DNA from: an uncultured Arachnia sp.
GTDB lineage: Bacteria; Actinomycetota; Actinomycetes; Propionibacteriales; Propionibacteriaceae
Assembly (NCBI GenBank): GCA_934636715.1
Contig: CAKUBE010000003.1
Span: 62,001-126,000 of the forward strand
Length of the DNA: 64,000 bases
Reading direction: 5' to 3'
Below, piece by piece: positions 17,847 to 26,001 of this stretch (the stretch's first letter is position 1; each line of letters begins with the position of its first letter). The translations under genes and the position numbers were made by a program. The notes beneath the pieces were generated by a model. It did no database searches, was not told the DNA's origin, and saw nothing but the letters and a program-made list of their open reading frames with translations.

Positions 17847-18092
17847 CCGAACGAACGGGTCTATAACGCGCGTTCCCTCACTCGCATGGGGACCGCGCTC
17901 ACGGGGTTGCGCCGTGCCCGCGGGCTGACCCAGGCGGAGGCCGCCAAACAGGCGGGCGTGTCGCGCCAGTGGCTGGTCGCGGCTGAGGGCGGCAAGACCG
18001 AGGGCCTCGAACTCGGCCGCCTGATGGCCGTGCTCGACTCCCTGGGCGCCACCCTGCTCGTCCGCGACGACCTGGACACTGACCATGGCTGA
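17844..18092 (+). CDS. hipB: HipB-like XRE antitoxin/regulator
   Basis: This is an 82-residue Cro/C1-type helix-turn-helix protein (TGLRRARGLTQAEAAKQAGV, then SRQWLVAAEGGKTEGLELGR) with a short C-terminal tail LLVRDDLDTDHG. HipB proteins bind the hip operator as dimers and neutralise HipA. A frame-compatible ATG at 17832 lies inside the -10 box, so the ATG at 17844 is taken. It overlaps hipA by eight bases, typical of a coupled toxin-antitoxin pair with the antitoxin first. Confidence 0.85.
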   Translation: MPNERVYNARSLTRMGTALTGLRRARGLTQAEAAKQAGVSRQWLVAAEGGKTEGLELGRLMAVLDSLGATLLVRDDLDTDHG

Positions 18093-19341
18093 GGTCGAGC
18101 GGCTGGAGATCCTGTTGGGCGGCGAGCATGTGGCCTCCGTCGAGCGCACCCGGCGCGGCTCGCTGCGTCTCTCCTATCTGAGCGAGGCCACGCATCCAGG
18201 CTCGACCCCGCTCTCCCTCTCGCTGCGCCCCGAGGAGGGCACCATCACCGGCGCCCGCGTCGACGACTACCTGTGGGGGCTGCTCCCGGAGAGTGACGAG
18301 GCCCGCCGGGCGGTTCAGGCCCACCTTGGCGCGAATCCCCGAGACTCGCTCAGTCTGCTGGGTGCGATCGGATGGGATTGCGCGGGGGCGGTTCAGTTCT
18401 GCCGCCCCGAGGACTTAGAGGCGCTGCGCGCCCGCGAGGGCCGCCTCGATCCCGCAGACGACGTCGAGTCCCGATTGTCTGGGATGCAGTTCGACGGCTC
18501 GTGGCTGCTCCCCGGCGAGCACTGGTCGCTGGGGGGCATGCAGCAGAAGTTCACGCTCGCCCGCACCGCGGATGGATGGGCCTACCCGCGCGGGGCGGTC
18601 GCGAGCACCCATATCGTGAAGCCCGGCGTGAGGTCGCTCCACCATCAGGCGTTGGTCGAGCACCTCAGCATGCGGGCGGCCCGAGCGCTCGGCGTCGAGG
18701 TCGCAGCCACCGAATACCTGGACTTCGGCGCCGAGCGCGCGATCGTGATCGAGCGTTTCGATCGTGTCTTCGATCCACAGGATCCCACGAGCACGAAGCG
18801 TCTTCATCAGGAGGATCTCTGCCAGGCCACGGGAAACCCACAGAAGTACGAGGAGTTCGGCGGCCCGGGCGTGAAGGACATCGTCGGGCTGCTCAGACAG
18901 GCGTCCGAGTCCGCTGCCGCGGCTGACCGGAACGTGGACTCTTTCCTGGACATGATCGTGTTCAACACAGTCGTCATGGCCCCTGACGCACACGCCCGCA
19001 ACTACGCCGTCCTTCTGGACGGCGACAGCGTGCGATTGGCGCCCGGGTACGACATCGCCACCGGACTCCCCTATGGCATGCCAGCCGGCGGTCGGCGCCT
19101 CAGCTCGATGAGTATCGGCGGCACCTTCGACCTCTCGGAGATCGGCGCGGATCATTGGCGACGGCTCGGCGACGAGATCGATGTCGACGGCGAGAGGCTG
19201 GCGAGCCGAGCGACAGAGTTCACGGCAGGAGCACCCGAGGCGTTCAGCAACGCCGCCGCGGAGGTCGAAGACTGGTACCGCTCGGTCCGCGCAGTGATGG
19301 ACCGTCTCCTTCCCGCGTTTCAGAAAGGACAGCGCGGTTGA
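18085..19341 (+). CDS. hipA: HipA-type serine/threonine kinase toxin
   Basis: HipA of E. coli phosphorylates GltX, stops translation and promotes persistence. The target here is unknown. The 418-residue protein has an N-terminal domain (HVASVERTRRGSLRLSYL), the phosphate-binding loop SLGGMQQKFTLAR (about residues 148-160), THIVKPG, VIERFDR, the EDLCQATG block and the catalytic loop APDAHARNYAVLL with D301. It ends in the LAPGYDIATGLPY metal-site block (DFG-like). All key residues appear intact, so the kinase should be active. It is coupled to hipB. A hairpin follows the stop. Function in persistence or phage defence would need a functional test. Confidence 0.88.
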   Translation: MAEVERLEILLGGEHVASVERTRRGSLRLSYLSEATHPGSTPLSLSLRPEEGTITGARVDDYLWGLLPESDEARRAVQAHLGANPRDSLSLLGAIGWDCAGAVQFCRPEDLEALRAREGRLDPADDVESRLSGMQFDGSWLLPGEHWSLGGMQQKFTLARTADGWAYPRGAVASTHIVKPGVRSLHHQALVEHLSMRAARALGVEVAATEYLDFGAERAIVIERFDRVFDPQDPTSTKRLHQEDLCQATGNPQKYEEFGGPGVKDIVGLLRQASESAAAADRNVDSFLDMIVFNTVVMAPDAHARNYAVLLDGDSVRLAPGYDIATGLPYGMPAGGRRLSSMSIGGTFDLSEIGADHWRRLGDEIDVDGERLASRATEFTAGAPEAFSNAAAEVEDWYRSVRAVMDRLLPAFQKGQRG

Positions 19342-19358
19342 CATCGCTGGCTGATATT

Positions 19359-19396
19359 GCGGTTGTCGCCGTCCCTATACGGACGAACGCAACCGC
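19359..19396 (+). terminator. Hairpin after hipA, candidate terminator
   Basis: GCGGTTG (19359-19365) pairs with CAACCGC (19390-19396), and an inner CGTCC pairs with GGACG. A third partial copy (ACGGACGCAACCGC) lies at 19424-19438. It is located between the convergent hipA and thioredoxin-like genes. There is no U tract. Confidence 0.4.
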
Positions 19397-19457
19397 GTTG
19401 ACTTACGATCCGCATCCCGGCAGACGGACGCAACCGCAGTAGCCGAACCCGTCAATC

Positions 19458-20348
19458 TCAGAACAGGACGGTCGCCAGGCGGCGGCGGGCCTTCAGGACG
19501 ATGGGGTCGGTGCGGCCGATGATCTCGAACAGCTCCAGGAGCCGTAGCCGGATGCGGTCGCGGTCCTCCGGGGTCGAGTCCGCGGCAAGGCCGAGCAGGC
19601 GGTCGAGGGCCTCGGCGTTGCGGCCGTTGATGATCTCCAGGTCGGCGGCATCGAGCTGCGCCTCGACGTCATTCGCGTCCGCCGCGGCGCGCTCCAGGAT
19701 CGACTCCGGCTCGAAGCTCATGCTGCGCGCGAGCAGCGCCGCCTGGGCGCGGCCCGCGAGGACCTCGACGTCGTTCGGCGTCTCGGCGAGCAGCACGTCG
19801 AACTCCTCGACGGCGCGGGCGAAGTCGCCCGCCTCCAGGGCCGCGTCGGCCTTCTCGAAACGCGGGTTCGCGGGAGCGGCGCCCTCGGCGACGGGCGCGC
19901 CGGCTACGGGCTGGGCGCGGCCGGTCATGCCGTTGGCCACCGCCATCTGGGCGATCTGGTCGAGCACGGCGGCGATCTCCTCGCGCGACTTCGTGCCCTG
20001 GAACAGCGGGGCCATCTGGCCCCCGATCAGGGCGACGACGGTCGGCACCGCCTGCACGCCCAGCGCCTGAGCGAGCCGCGGCTCGGCGTCGACGTCCACC
20101 CGTCCCAGCAGGAACCGGCCGGCGCCCGCGTTGACGATCTCCGCCAGTGCGTCCGACACCGCTTGGCCCGCCGGATCGCGCGGCGAGTAGAACTCGACGA
20201 CCACCGGGTGCTGCACCGACCGCTGCGCGACCTCCTGGAAATCCGCCTCGGTCAGCGGCATCACGTAGCCGCCGCCGGCGGCCGGCGCCGCCTGGGCGAG
20301 GGAGGACAGGTCGACCGCACCAGGGCGGCTGAAGTTCGCGTCAGTCAT
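19458..20348 (-). CDS. Thioredoxin-domain co-chaperone-like protein with TPR region (YbbN/CnoX-type)
   Basis: The 296-residue protein has an N-terminal thioredoxin fold (VVVEFYSPRDPAG, VDVDAEPRLAQALGVQAVPTVV) and a C-terminal alpha-helical TPR-like region (RFEKADAALEAGDFARAVEEF, DVEVLAGRAQAALLARS, EDRDRIRLRLLELFEI). The CXXC active site of thioredoxin is replaced by SPRD, so it is not a disulfide reductase. Related YbbN/CnoX proteins act as chaperone-like holdases. The start MTDANFSRPG at 20348 is preferred over the upstream frame, which is unlike the family. It stands alone and is divergent from pgm. Confidence 0.82.
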   Translation of the reverse strand: MTDANFSRPGAVDLSSLAQAAPAAGGGYVMPLTEADFQEVAQRSVQHPVVVEFYSPRDPAGQAVSDALAEIVNAGAGRFLLGRVDVDAEPRLAQALGVQAVPTVVALIGGQMAPLFQGTKSREEIAAVLDQIAQMAVANGMTGRAQPVAGAPVAEGAAPANPRFEKADAALEAGDFARAVEEFDVLLAETPNDVEVLAGRAQAALLARSMSFEPESILERAAADANDVEAQLDAADLEIINGRNAEALDRLLGLAADSTPEDRDRIRLRLLELFEIIGRTDPIVLKARRRLATVLF

Positions 20349-20394
20349 GAGGTCTATCTTGGCGGGCGGGTCCAAGCGCTTCAACTGACGGACT

Positions 20395-20466
20395 ATTGGC
20401 TTCGACACGCCGACTCGGCTGACGCCTCGTGCGGCGGCTCAACCAGCGGGCGGGCTCAACCAGCGG
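20395..20466. repeat. Dispersed intergenic repeat, copy 4
   Basis: This copy begins ATTGGCTTCGACACGCCG, has a CGCCG...CGGCG hairpin core and ends in two GGCTCAACCAGCGG units 17 bp apart. It lies in the divergent gap between the thioredoxin-like gene and pgm. Confidence 0.65.
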
Positions 20467-20504
20467 AAATGCTGACAGCACCCCCGGCGGGCGAAATGCC
20501 GTCC

Positions 20505-20520
20505 TAGGATGTCGCCCATG
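20505..20520 (+). promoter_or_regulatory. Leaderless promoter of pgm
   Basis: TAGGAT (20505-20510) is followed by seven bases and the ATG at 20518. An in-frame ATG at 20509 overlaps the hexamer and is therefore not used. Confidence 0.55.
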
Positions 20521-22140
20521 GCACACGAGCGCGCCGGGCTCCCGGCTCAAGAATCCGATCTGATCAACGTCGACGAGGTCATCGCCGCCTACTACGACCT
20601 GGTCCCCGACGCGGACAACCCGGACCAGCGGGTCGTCTTCGGCACCTCCGGGCACCGCGGCTCCTCGCTCGACACCGCCTTCAACGAGGCCCACATCGCC
20701 GCGACGACGCAGGCGATCGTCGAGTACCGCGCCTCCCAGGGCACTACCGGGCCGCTGTTCATCGGCAAGGACACCCACGCGCTGTCGCTGCCCGCGTGGA
20801 AGACCGCCATCGAGGTGCTGCACGCCAACGGCGTCGAGGTGCTGGCCGAGCGCGAGGACGAGTACACGCCGACGCCGGCCGTGTCCCGCGCCATCATCCG
20901 GCACAACCTGGGCGACGGCCCGCGCGCCGACGGCATCGTCGTCACGCCGTCGCACAACCCGCCGCGCGACGGCGGCTTCAAGTACAACCCGCCGAACGGC
21001 GGCCCCGCGGACACGGATGCGACGTCGGTCATCGCGGCCCGCGCCAACGAACTCCTGCCCAACTATCGCAACATCACGCGGTCCCCCTACGAGTCCATCG
21101 CCGGCGACGTCACGCGCTACGACTACCGCACCCCGTACTGCAACGAGCTGTCGCTGGTGCTGAATCTCGACGCCATCCGCGGCGCGGGCCTCACCCACGG
21201 CGCCGATCCGATGGGCGGCGCGGCGGTCCAGTACTGGCAGTTCCTCGCCGAGCAGGGCCTGCCGATCGAGGTCGTCAACCCCGCCGTCGACCCCACCTGG
21301 CGGTTCATGACGCTGGACACCGACGGCAAGATCCGCATGGACTGCTCCTCTCCCAACGCCATGGCCTCGCTCGTTCAGCAGCGCGAGCGCTTCTCGGTGG
21401 CCACGGGCAACGACGCCGACTCCGACCGCCATGGCATCGTCACCCCCGACGCGGGCCTGATGAACCCCAACGCCTACCTCGCGGTGGCCATCAACTACCT
21501 GTTCGCCAACCGCCCCGGTTGGGCGGCCGAGGCGGGTGTAGGCAAGACGCTGGTGTCGTCGTCGATCATCGACAAGGTCGCGGGCAAGCTCGGCCGCCGC
21601 CTCGTCGAGGTGCCGGTGGGCTTCAAGTGGTTCGTGCCGGGCCTGACCGACGGGTCGATCGGCTTCGGCGGCGAGGAGTCGGCGGGCGCGTCGTTCCTGA
21701 CCCTCGACGGCAAGACCTGGACCACCGACAAGGACGGCATCCTGCTCGCCCTGCTGGCCTCGGAGATCATCGCCGTCACCGGCAAGACGCCCAGCCAGCA
21801 CTACGCGGAGCTGGAAGCCGAGTTCGGCAAGTCGTACTACGCGCGCGTCGACGCCGATGCGAACCGCGAGCAGAAGGCGCGTCTCTCCAAGCTCAGCTCC
21901 GACGACGTGACGGTCACCGAGCTGGCCGGCGAGCCCATCACCGCGGTCCTATCGCACGCTCCGGGCAACGGCGCGGCCATCGGCGGCATCAAGGTGACCA
22001 CGGACAACGCCTGGTTCGCCGCGCGCCCGTCGGGCACCGAGGACAAGTACAAGATCTACGCCGAGTCCCTCAAGGGCGCCGAGCACCTGGCCGAGGTCCA
22101 GTCGGCGGCGAAGTCCCTGGTGGACGCTGCCCTGGCCTAG
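20518..22140 (+). CDS. pgm: Phosphoglucomutase (alpha-D-glucose phosphate-specific)
   Basis: Pgm interconverts glucose-1-phosphate and glucose-6-phosphate, linking glycogen metabolism to glycolysis. The 540-residue protein has RVVFGTSGHRGSS near the N terminus, the phosphoserine loop GIVVTPSHNPPRDGGFKYN, the metal loop ATGNDADSDRHGIV, the sugar-binding loop GFGGEESAGASF and the phosphate-binding loop ARPSGTEDKYKIY. All four are intact. It is monocistronic, with its own promoter and a large hairpin 18 bp after the stop. The glgX-glgE-mak-glgB cluster and amylosucrase are in the same window, so it probably serves them. Confidence 0.95.
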   Translation: MAHERAGLPAQESDLINVDEVIAAYYDLVPDADNPDQRVVFGTSGHRGSSLDTAFNEAHIAATTQAIVEYRASQGTTGPLFIGKDTHALSLPAWKTAIEVLHANGVEVLAEREDEYTPTPAVSRAIIRHNLGDGPRADGIVVTPSHNPPRDGGFKYNPPNGGPADTDATSVIAARANELLPNYRNITRSPYESIAGDVTRYDYRTPYCNELSLVLNLDAIRGAGLTHGADPMGGAAVQYWQFLAEQGLPIEVVNPAVDPTWRFMTLDTDGKIRMDCSSPNAMASLVQQRERFSVATGNDADSDRHGIVTPDAGLMNPNAYLAVAINYLFANRPGWAAEAGVGKTLVSSSIIDKVAGKLGRRLVEVPVGFKWFVPGLTDGSIGFGGEESAGASFLTLDGKTWTTDKDGILLALLASEIIAVTGKTPSQHYAELEAEFGKSYYARVDADANREQKARLSKLSSDDVTVTELAGEPITAVLSHAPGNGAAIGGIKVTTDNAWFAARPSGTEDKYKIYAESLKGAEHLAEVQSAAKSLVDAALA

Positions 22141-22158
22141 CAACTGTCGCCCGGCTGT

Positions 22159-22226
22159 ACACAGACCTGCGTGGGTTCCTTTGGCTGTGCATATGCACGG
22201 CCGAGCGAACCCACGCAGGTCTGTGT
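22159..22226. terminator. 68-nt near-perfect hairpin after pgm
   Basis: Two perfect 20-bp arms (22159-22178 and 22207-22226) are continued inward by a second palindrome, GTGCATATGCAC. Counting G-U pairs, only one of 34 positions is unpaired, and the RNA would fold into one long rod with almost no loop. It starts 18 bp after the pgm stop and could terminate transcription. It could also be an inserted palindromic element. No U tract follows. Confidence 0.55.
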
Positions 22227-22268
22227 TCGGCCCGGTCCGTCCCGCTCGGTCCGGCCCCAAGATTGCAG

Positions 22269-22326
22269 TTGACACGACTTATCGATTGTCGTTAACATAA
22301 CGACAATCGATAACCCAAGGGAGGGG
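22269..22326 (+). promoter_or_regulatory. Promoter and 15-bp inverted-repeat operator of the DUF2975-XRE operon
   Basis: A consensus -35 TTGACA (22269-22274), an 18-bp spacer and -10 TAACAT (22293-22298) lie in front of a strong AAGGGAGGGG ribosome binding site (22318-22326). A perfect inverted repeat overlaps the promoter: arms 22279-22293 (TTATCGATTGTCGTT) and 22299-22313, separated by five bases. The ATCGAT half-site arrangement is as expected for an XRE regulator dimer, and the operon's own XRE protein is the obvious candidate. Confidence 0.8.
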
Positions 22327-22328
22327 CC

Positions 22329-23123
22329 ATGACCGCCGGTGGACTCACGAGCGTCGTGATCGTCATCATCCTGCTGCTTGCGGCAGCTGTCGTTATGGTG
22401 CTGCTAGCGCGGCTCGGCCGAGCCAACATCGACCTCGCTCGACTGGCCTCGTTCGTCGCGATTCTGACCCTCGTCGGCTCGGGCATCTTCGCCGTCGCCT
22501 CCTGTTGGTCACTGCTCTTCTCGCCAGAGGTCAGCGTCTTCGTGCCGATCGACAATCCCCCGGCCCGGTTCCCGAAGGGAATCATCGATCCCACGACGGT
22601 GGCCACCGTCGTGGCGGGCGGCGCGGACCGCGCGTTCCTCACGATCTCCGGCCTGACCCTCCCCACAAGGCTTCTTCTGCTCTCCAGCACGCTCGCCAGC
22701 TCGGTGACGATCGGCGCGGTCGCGCTCGTGGGTCTGCGCGCGGCACGCGCCTTGCGCGACGGCGACATCTTCGCGTTCGCCCCGCGGGCCATCATGACCA
22801 CCGCAGCGATCGTCATCGTGGGGGGCTTCTCCTGGACCGTCCTGGGCGATATCGGCGCCTGGCGAGCAGGCCTCGAGGCCCTCCGGGTGACAAGCTTCGG
22901 CGCGGAGGGCGCCCTGGCGGAGGCCATGAACGGGAACTACGATCCGGCCCACTTCCTCGCCGAGCGCGGCTGGCTGGCACCGTCGCACCTGACCGTCACC
23001 TTCCCGCTCTGGCCGTTGAGCATCGGGCTCGGCCTCGCGCTCGTCGGCACCGCGTTCCGCGCCGGCCAAGGGCTGCGCAAGGACGTCACCGAGCTTAAGG
23101 CCGACGTCGACGGGCTCATCTGA
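22329..23123 (+). CDS. DUF2975-family membrane protein
   Basis: The 264-residue protein has four predicted TM segments: VVIVIILLLAAAVVMVLLA, ARLASFVAILTLVGSGIFAVAS, LASSVTIGAVALVGLRAARAL and IMTTAAIVIVGGFSWTVL, plus a C-terminal span LWPLSIGLGLALVG. The LRDGDIFAF motif between spans is typical of DUF2975 (YoaS-like) proteins. The biochemical role is unknown. The family is almost always paired with a small XRE regulator, as here, and its stop overlaps the regulator ATG (TGATG). The strong promoter with a palindrome suggests that the pair is induced by an unknown signal. Confidence 0.8.
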   Translation: MTAGGLTSVVIVIILLLAAAVVMVLLARLGRANIDLARLASFVAILTLVGSGIFAVASCWSLLFSPEVSVFVPIDNPPARFPKGIIDPTTVATVVAGGADRAFLTISGLTLPTRLLLLSSTLASSVTIGAVALVGLRAARALRDGDIFAFAPRAIMTTAAIVIVGGFSWTVLGDIGAWRAGLEALRVTSFGAEGALAEAMNGNYDPAHFLAERGWLAPSHLTVTFPLWPLSIGLGLALVGTAFRAGQGLRKDVTELKADVDGLI

Positions 23124-23347
23124 TGCCCCCAGAGGACGACGGCCGGATCCGTTGCCGCCTCACCGAACTCCTGATCGACCGGGACATGACGCTGACCGAA
23201 CTGGCGGCGCGGGTGGACATCAGCCTCGTGAACCTGTCGGTGCTGAAGAACGACAGAGCGCGGGCCATCCGGTTCTCCACCCTGACCGCGATCTGCGACG
23301 CCCTCGACTGCCAGGTCGGCGAGCTGCTCGTCGTCGATCCGGTGTAG
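23123..23347 (+). CDS. Small XRE-family regulator (YozG-like)
   Basis: This 74-residue single-domain helix-turn-helix protein has the fold RCRLTELLIDRDMTLTELAA, RVDISLVNLSVLKNDRARAI and RFSTLTAICDALDCQVGEL. It is the size and type found beside DUF2975 genes. It probably binds the palindrome at 22279-22313 and represses its own operon, which is an inference from position. It starts at an ATG overlapping the DUF2975 stop. Confidence 0.85.
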   Translation: MPPEDDGRIRCRLTELLIDRDMTLTELAARVDISLVNLSVLKNDRARAIRFSTLTAICDALDCQVGELLVVDPV

Positions 23348-23354
23348 GAGAACA

Positions 23355-23402
23355 CTAGGAGTCGGATGTTGGTTCAGATCTGAACCAACATCCGACTCTT
23401 AG
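23355..23402. terminator. 48-nt loopless palindrome, bidirectional terminator candidate
   Basis: A perfect 40-bp palindrome (arms 23359-23378 and 23379-23398, centre AGATCT) extends by four more pairs with one G-U. It lies between convergent genes, seven bases after the XRE regulator stop and 16 before the nucleoside hydrolase stop. It could end transcription from both sides. Confidence 0.6.
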
Positions 23403-23418
23403 CGGGCAAACTGACTCC

Positions 23419-24285
23419 TCAGGCCGAGGCGAGTAGCGCGGTCCTCACCCGGTCGACGATCATCTCGCGGGCGCGCTCTACCTCCAGGTCGGCCACAATC
23501 TCGGTCATCGAGGCAGCCGACGGCTCGACAGACAGGGCGGCCTCGGCGCCCACCAGCACAGACACCCGAGACCACGCGAACAGCTCCGGCCGGGCGACCA
23601 TGAGGACCGTCAGCGGGTCGTGCACGAAGATCCACTCGTCGCCGTGATAGTCCATCCACCACGCCGCGTCCGCGAGCAGACGCTCCGCCAGCGGCACGCC
23701 TACCGCCCAGGCCTCGAGTTCCGCGCGCGGGATCGGCACCCTCAGCGTCTGCTCGATGCCGATGGCCCGCACCGGCAGGCCGGATTCGAGCACGCGACGC
23801 GTGGCCACGTCGTCGGAGCGGAAGTTGTGCTCGGTCTCCGCAGGCGAGCCGAAGTTGCCGCCCATGATCGCCAGCCCTCCCACCAGCTCCGGCAACCGCG
23901 GCTCCGCCTCGAGCGCGGCCGCGATGTTGGTGAGGGGGCCGACGGCGACGAGTTCCAGCCCCGGGCGGGCGCGCGCCGTCTCGACGATCAGCTCGACGGC
24001 ATCGTCCCAGCCGCCCCGCGGCGCCGCCGGTGCGTGGTGCCTCTCGTTGCCCGCGTACCAGACCTCCGCGCCCGACAGCGTCGAGGTGAGGCCGGCGCCG
24101 ATGGGAACGGCCCGCCCGAGGGCGGCCATCACGTCGGCCGCGAGCTCGGCGCGGTTCGCGGTGTCCCCGTAACACGTCGTCAGGCCCACGAGGTCCACCT
24201 CCGGGCTGGCGGCCGCGGTGAGGAGCGCGACCAGGTCGTCGGGGTCGGTTCCCAGGTCGGTATCGATGAGGATCGGTGTGGTCAT
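23419..24285 (-). CDS. iunH: Inosine-uridine preferring nucleoside hydrolase family protein
   Basis: This family cleaves ribonucleosides into base and ribose. The 288-residue protein has the calcium-binding N-terminal motif LIDTDLGTDPDD (the canonical DTDPGxDD with an insertion), GPLTNIAAAL, GGLAIMGGNFGSPAE and HNFRSDDVATRRVL. The C-terminal HDPLTVL supplies a metal ligand. The aspartate cluster DLGTDPDD has one more residue between aspartates than the usual DPGIDD form, so substrate range is uncertain. Its ATG at 24285 is two bases before the permease stop codon, and a GAAGGG site lies in the permease end. It is the last gene of the LacI-controlled operon. Confidence 0.85.
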   Translation of the reverse strand: MTTPILIDTDLGTDPDDLVALLTAAASPEVDLVGLTTCYGDTANRAELAADVMAALGRAVPIGAGLTSTLSGAEVWYAGNERHHAPAAPRGGWDDAVELIVETARARPGLELVAVGPLTNIAAALEAEPRLPELVGGLAIMGGNFGSPAETEHNFRSDDVATRRVLESGLPVRAIGIEQTLRVPIPRAELEAWAVGVPLAERLLADAAWWMDYHGDEWIFVHDPLTVLMVARPELFAWSRVSVLVGAEAALSVEPSAASMTEIVADLEVERAREMIVDRVRTALLASA

Positions 24286-24286
24286 C

Positions 24287-25126
24287 TCATCCCTTCACGG
24301 CAGATCCCACCGCCGACGTCACCAGGTGGCGCTGGAAGAATAGCAACAGCACCGCGGGCACGAGGCTGAGGACGGCGGCGCCCGCGAAGATGAGGCCGTA
24401 GTCGGCGTTGTAGGACTGGCCGAAGAACTGCGCGAGCGCGATGGGCCCGACGCGATGCTGCTGATCCGTCGTCACGAGCAGCGGCCAGAGGTAGGCCTGC
24501 CACTGGAAGAGGAAGATCATGAGGCCGGCCGAGATGAGGGCGGGGCGCGAGAGCGGCAGATACATCCGCCAGAAGACGCCTGCCCAGCCGACGCCGTCGA
24601 GCGAGGCCGCCTCGGCCAGGTCCTTCGGGATGCCGAGGAAGAACTGCCGCAGCAGGAACACCGCCATGCCGTTCCCGATTCCGGGAAGGATGAGGGCGAA
24701 GTAGGTGTTGGTCAGGTCCAGGCTCCGGAACGTGACCGCGAGCGGGATGGCCAACACCTCGAACGGGATCATGAAGCTGAACACCACCACCGCGAACAGG
24801 ACGTTGCGGCCCCGGAAGTCGACGGTGGCGAAGACGTAGGCAGCCGCGGCGGCGAACGCGAGCCCGAGGATCACGGAGACCGCGGAGACGAGGAACGAGT
24901 TCCCCAGGGCGCCCGCGAACGGCCCGGTGACGAGGCCCACCAGGTTGTCGAGGGTCAGCGAGTCGGGGATGAACGTCCGGCGTTCGAACGGGGCGGTGTA
25001 CCTCAGCGCCTCCTCCGACGGCCGAAGCGCCGTGATGACGATCCAGAGGATCGGCCAGGCGAAGAGGAGCGAGATCATCGCCGCGAGGGCCACCTTGATG
25101 CCGGTGGCGAGCCTCCCCTGCCTCAT
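24287..25126 (-). CDS. ABC sugar permease, MalG/CUT1 type
   Basis: This 279-residue inner-membrane permease has six TM segments and the EAA loop EAASLDGVGWAGVFWRMYLP, which contacts the ATPase. The N-terminal extension GRLATGIKVALAAMISLLFAWP contains the first TM. The start MRQGRLATG at 25126 overlaps the upstream permease stop by four bases. The frame stays open far upstream, but that part is antisense or out of frame with the other permease. It forms a channel with the upstream permease. Confidence 0.92.
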   Translation of the reverse strand: MRQGRLATGIKVALAAMISLLFAWPILWIVITALRPSEEALRYTAPFERRTFIPDSLTLDNLVGLVTGPFAGALGNSFLVSAVSVILGLAFAAAAAYVFATVDFRGRNVLFAVVVFSFMIPFEVLAIPLAVTFRSLDLTNTYFALILPGIGNGMAVFLLRQFFLGIPKDLAEAASLDGVGWAGVFWRMYLPLSRPALISAGLMIFLFQWQAYLWPLLVTTDQQHRVGPIALAQFFGQSYNADYGLIFAGAAVLSLVPAVLLLFFQRHLVTSAVGSAVKG

Positions 25127-25995
25127 TCGTCCGCCCCACCCTTCAGCAGCTGCGCCTGGACGGCGACGATCACGCCCATGATCGCGAGCAGCACCAGCGT
25201 CCCGGCCGCCGCTGTCCGCGTGTCGGCGAACGTGAACGCCTGCTGGTAGATCTCGAACATCAGCAGGTTCGTGGCGCCGTTCGGCCCGCCGTTGGTCAGC
25301 AGCTGAACCTGCACGAAGAGCAGGAAGTTCGAGACGGTGTCGGCGACGAGGACGAACATCAGCGGGCGCCGGAGTAGCGGGACGGTGATGAGCCAGAAGC
25401 GGCGCCACGCGCCCGCGCCGTCGACCTGCGCGGCCTCCAGCACCTCCTCGGGGACGTCCTGAAGCCCCGCGATGAGGAACACCATCCAGTACCCGACGCC
25501 GACCCAGCTGGCGACCATGATGATGGACGCCAGCGCGAAGTCCTCTGAGATGAGAAAGGGAACCGGCTTGAAGCCGACCGTGCTCAGCAGCCCGTTGACG
25601 AGGCCGTCGGGGCTCCGCAGGGCGATGGCCCAGATGATCGACGCCACGGCCGGCGGCACGGCCACCGGCAGGAAGACCAGGGTGCGCCACGCCGACCTGG
25701 CGGGGATCCTGCCGTTCAGCAGCACGGCGAGGCCCAGCGCGCAGACGACCTGGAGCGGGTTGATGATGAGCGAGAACCAGAGGGTGGTGGTGACCGACGA
25801 CCGGAAGCTCGCCGACCCGAAGAGCCCGATCACGGTCGCCCACAACCCGTCGCCGCCGGTGGCGGCCTGCTGCAGCGTGACGCCGAGCGGCAGCAGCCGG
25901 GTCGCCACGAGGAGCAGGGCGATGGGGAGGAGGAAGAGCGTGACGAGCCACGGCGACGCGACGCGCCGCCGTGGCCGCAGGACGACGTCCGACAC
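25123..25995 (-). CDS. ABC sugar permease, MalF/CUT1 type
   Basis: The 290-residue protein has six TM segments and the EAA motif EAAQVDGAGAWRRFWLITVP. It starts at a GTG (MSDVVLRPRR) and follows the binding-protein reading frame by six bases. No ATPase gene is present in the operon, so the importer probably uses a shared ATPase encoded elsewhere (MsiK-like), which is common for CUT1 systems in Actinobacteria. Confidence 0.92.
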   Translation of the reverse strand: MSDVVLRPRRRVASPWLVTLFLLPIALLLVATRLLPLGVTLQQAATGGDGLWATVIGLFGSASFRSSVTTTLWFSLIINPLQVVCALGLAVLLNGRIPARSAWRTLVFLPVAVPPAVASIIWAIALRSPDGLVNGLLSTVGFKPVPFLISEDFALASIIMVASWVGVGYWMVFLIAGLQDVPEEVLEAAQVDGAGAWRRFWLITVPLLRRPLMFVLVADTVSNFLLFVQVQLLTNGGPNGATNLLMFEIYQQAFTFADTRTAAAGTLVLLAIMGVIVAVQAQLLKGGADE

Positions 25996-26001
25996 CGTCG
26001 G

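Noticed and set aside
22329..23347. Toxin-antitoxin system (membrane toxin with XRE antitoxin)
   Set aside because: The protein is a 264-residue DUF2975 membrane protein, larger than known small membrane toxins, and the family is known as a regulated pair, not as a toxin; the HipBA pair is a better candidate.
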